This document shows, in pieces, positions 61,626 to 64,000 of a stretch of 64,000 nucleotides of DNA. Source of the DNA: Streptomyces sp. NBC_01669. Lineage in GTDB: Bacteria > Actinomycetota > Actinomycetes > Streptomycetales > Streptomycetaceae. Location of the stretch: contig NZ_JAPEQG010000002.1 in assembly GCF_026339735.1 (NCBI RefSeq), positions 186,001-250,000 on the forward strand, in the 5' to 3' direction. Below the pieces are notes generated by a model. It searched no databases. It worked only from the letters and a program-made list of their open reading frames with translations, and had not been told where the DNA came from. The position numbers and the translations under genes are program-made. The first letter of the stretch is position 1. Every line of letters starts with the position of its first letter.

Positions 61626-64000
61626 TCAAGAACGATCGCTATCAGGCAGCAGCATCCCCTTCAGCAGCTTGCCAAAGACGACTGCCGGGCCACCCGCGCC
61701 TCTCGCCTGGCGCCGCCAGTAGGTGAGGCTGTGCCGCTTTCCCATGGGGTTGGTCGGATCGGAGTCCAGCACGCGCAGTGTGGCGTCCAGGATCTTCTCT
61801 AGGGCGACTGATCTGGCCGTTCCCCTCGCCCGGCGCTGCCAGTAGGCGAGCTCGAGCCGCGTCCCCGTGGTGAGGGAGTGGTCAGGGCCAAGCACCCGCA
61901 GCATGTGGTCCAGCAAGTCCTCTAGGGCGGCTGCTGTCCCGGCTTCGTCTCCCGCCTCCCCCCGGCAGATGGCCAGATTGCGTCTAGTCCTCAGGGTGTT
62001 GGGGTGGTCGGGGCCCAGTGTGCGCTCTTGATCGGCGAACAACTCCGACAAAGTCGTTCCCGGTCCGGTCGCGTCCCTCGCCTTCCCCCGCCAGTAGGCG
62101 AGGTGGTTCCAGGTAGTGAAGGTCTTGGGGTGGTCGGGGCCCAGTATGCGCTCTTGATCAGCGAGCAACTCCTTCAAGGTTGCTGCCGCTCCGGCCGCGT
62201 CCCCCGCCATCCCCCGCCAATAGGCGAGATGCGTCCGTGTGGCGAAGATGTCAGAAGGGTCGTCTCCCCGTTTCAGGACGGTGAACAGCTTCTCTGCTGC
62301 GTCGGCCACTGTCCCCTGACAGGCGGTGAGGAACGTCCGGGTGGCCCAGGAAATCGGGTGGCCGCGCCCCAGCGCCCGCTCCAGTACTGCGAACAGTTCC
62401 TCAGCTGAATCGGCCGTGTCCTTGACCATCCCCCACGAGAAGCCAAGGAGTCCCCAGGTAGCCTGGGTGATCGGGTGGTCGCGCCCCAGCACCCGTTGCT
62501 GGCCGGCGAGCAGGTCGGCGTAGGCGGCTGCTGCCCCCACTGCATCCCCCGCCTCCCCTCGCCAGCGGGCCAGTCTGGCGAGGGTGCTGAGCGTGTCGGG
62601 GTGGTCGGGCCCGAGCACGCGTTCCTGGTCGGCGAACAATTCCTCTGCGACGGTTGCCGCTTCCGTAAGGTCCCCCGTCTCCCGCTGCAAGTCGGCGAGG
62701 GCCTGCCGCGCAGCAAGCGTGTCGGCATGGCCCGGCCCCAGCATCTGTTCCCTCTCTGCGAGCAGCCGTGTGGCAGCCCCCGTTGCATCCCCCGTCTCCT
62801 CCCGCCAGTGGGCAAGGCCATCTCGGGCGGCGCGGGTGGCAGCGTGGTCGGGCCCGGCCACCCTTTCAAAGTCGGCAACCAGTTCGGCGAAGGCGGCCGC
62901 CGCTCCCCTCTCATCCCCCGTCTTCCCCCGCAACCAAGCGAGTTCGTGCCGTGTTTCCAGGACCTCAAGGTTGTCGTGCCCCATTACGCGTTCCTGGTCG
63001 GCGAGCAATTCGGCGAAGGCGGCTGTCGCACCGGCCGTGTCCCCCGCCCGGCCCCGCAACCAGGCCAGGTTGTGCCGGACAGCGAGGGTGCTGCGGTTGT
63101 TGCGCCCGAGCACGCGTTCCAAATCGGTGAGCAATTCGGCGTAGGCAGCTACTGCTCCAGCCGTGTCTCCCGTCTTCTCCCGGAACCACGCGATTCCTTG
63201 TCGTGTCTCCAGGACGTCTGGGTGGTCGTGCCCCAGCGCAGGTTCTTGGCTGGCGAGCCGCTCCTGGAGAACGGCTGCCGCTGCTGCGACGACGTCCGCC
63301 TCCTCCAGCAAGTCGGCAAGGTTTCTCCCCGTGACCGAGATGTCCGGGAGGGTGTCGGGGACGTCCAGGCCCAGGCGGCGCCATGCCTGAGGCATGACGT
63401 CGCAGATGAAGTGGAAGCGCCAGTCAAAATGCACTCTTCGGTACGCGACATCCCGCTCAGTCCATAGGAACGACCCAATCTTGGGGGCCATCTCCTCCTG
63501 GCGATCCCGCTGAATGTAGACCTGAACATAGGGGGCCCGCATCGCAGTGGCCAGCAAGCGGTTTGCCTTCCCGTCGTCGCCGCGGCGCCATGCGATCATC
63601 CCGAGAATGGTAACCGTGGTGTAGTACGCCTCACACGCCTCGGTTGCGCGCCGGGCGCTATTCAAGGCCACACGTTGGTACTGCAGCTCGTGCTTGATGC
63701 GCCTAGGGGAGAGGCTACTGACACCGGGGGTGTCGGTCTTGAAGAACCAGGTGCCGAGGAAATAGTTGTAGCTTCGGACGAAGGTCGACGCGTCCGCTAT
63801 GAGTTCTTCGTTCACCTCGTCGGAGATCTGAAGAAGCGAGGCAAATTCCCTCGGGAATAGCCTCGTTCTTCTCGTCTCCTCTGCAGGAGACAAGTCCCCG
63901 TGCTGAATATGGGCGAGTTCGTGCGCAAGGACGAACGCGATCGCCGCTTCACGGTAGTCCTGCGGGCCCTGCCCGTGTGGCCACTCCTGATCCGAACGAT
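61626..64000 (-). CDS. HExxH protease domain fused to a TPR array (5' end off window)
   Basis: At least 790 residues; the frame remains open to base 64000, so the true start lies outside. Near the visible N-terminus is FVLAHELAHIQHGD (HELAH at 63909-63923), a zinc-protease HExxH motif of the ImmA/M48-like kind. A middle region (LFPREFASLLQISDEVNEE, YYTTVTILGMIAWRRGD) leads to about ten TPR units of the kinesin-light-chain pattern, about 42 residues each (LADQERVLGPDHPDTL, TRHNLAWLRG variants with GDTAGA linkers). It is probably a cytosolic regulatory or signalling protein. A start at TTG 63893 would leave out the protease motif and is unlikely. Confidence 0.72.
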   Translation of the reverse strand, partial: RSDQEWPHGQGPQDYREAAIAFVLAHELAHIQHGDLSPAEETRRTRLFPREFASLLQISDEVNEELIADASTFVRSYNYFLGTWFFKTDTPGVSSLSPRRIKHELQYQRVALNSARRATEACEAYYTTVTILGMIAWRRGDDGKANRLLATAMRAPYVQVYIQRDRQEEMAPKIGSFLWTERDVAYRRVHFDWRFHFICDVMPQAWRRLGLDVPDTLPDISVTGRNLADLLEEADVVAAAAAVLQERLASQEPALGHDHPDVLETRQGIAWFREKTGDTAGAVAAYAELLTDLERVLGRNNRSTLAVRHNLAWLRGRAGDTAGATAAFAELLADQERVMGHDNLEVLETRHELAWLRGKTGDERGAAAAFAELVADFERVAGPDHAATRAARDGLAHWREETGDATGAATRLLAEREQMLGPGHADTLAARQALADLQRETGDLTEAATVAEELFADQERVLGPDHPDTLSTLARLARWRGEAGDAVGAAAAYADLLAGQQRVLGRDHPITQATWGLLGFSWGMVKDTADSAEELFAVLERALGRGHPISWATRTFLTACQGTVADAAEKLFTVLKRGDDPSDIFATRTHLAYWRGMAGDAAGAAATLKELLADQERILGPDHPKTFTTWNHLAYWRGKARDATGPGTTLSELFADQERTLGPDHPNTLRTRRNLAICRGEAGDEAGTAAALEDLLDHMLRVLGPDHSLTTGTRLELAYWQRRARGTARSVALEKILDATLRVLDSDPTNPMGKRHSLTYWRRQARGAGGPAVVFGKLLKGMLLPDSDRS

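Noticed and set aside
1..64000. CRISPR array, tRNA or rRNA genes
   Set aside because: No regularly spaced short repeats, no cloverleaf with a CCA end and no rRNA-like stretch were seen on either strand.

Overview
The window is very GC-rich, with codon third positions almost always G or C, Tat and lipoprotein signals, GTG/TTG starts, 4-base gene overlaps and a FxLD-type methyltransferase. Together these suggest a Streptomyces or close relative.

Bases 1-38300 form a pectin side-chain utilisation locus. A minus-strand set (7645 to 1) encodes a pectin methylesterase, an alpha/beta-hydrolase esterase, a PL1 pectate lyase, a DapA-type aldolase and a family-5 solute-binding lipoprotein that runs off the left edge. 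Divergent from it are a GntR regulator, a GH127 arabinofuranosidase and a GH28 polygalacturonase. Four copies of a TGGNATRCCA-like palindrome lie at the promoters of this set. A leaderless operon (12473-16825) carries a TIM-barrel isomerase, a split transketolase and an FGGY kinase, which is the gene content of D-apiose catabolism, followed by a SorC regulator. GH95, two beta-helix (GH141-like) enzymes and a long operon (24940-33289: enolase-superfamily dehydratase, hydroxyacid dehydrogenase, aldo/keto reductase, unknown protein, sugar ABC transporter, rhamnose/fucose-type mutarotase) point to L-fucose or another 6-deoxy or aceric-type sugar. Arabinose, apiose, fucose and galacturonate together suggest rhamnogalacturonan II or a similar pectin, but the substrate is inferred.

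Bases 38333-45745 hold a second sugar-acid module: LacI regulator, FAH-family enzyme, enoyl-CoA hydratase, a solute-binding-like protein without a signal peptide and a CoA-transferase. Divergent from it are an SDR and a DUF4432 epimerase. A strong double LacI operator lies between the two arms. The FAH and SDR enzymes could complete a non-phosphorylative fucose pathway.

Bases 45993-64000 are an accessory region. It holds two copies of a 273-bp MITE-like element, an intact-looking 1227-bp IS, fragments of other transposases, and remnants of TauD, DUF4240 and a protein kinase. The most unusual content is a coupled pair at 46421-50643. One gene encodes a histidine kinase whose N-terminus carries two RNase III-like/dsRNA-binding modules that have lost catalytic acidic residues. 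The other encodes a response regulator fused to a domain with a HEPN-type R-N-x3-H motif. I read it as a candidate RNA-sensing two-component system with an RNase effector. Also here are an AlkC-like glycosylase, a methyltransferase-Nudix-FxLD methyltransferase fusion, a possible SMI1/KNR4 protein and, at the right edge, an HExxH protease fused to a TPR array.
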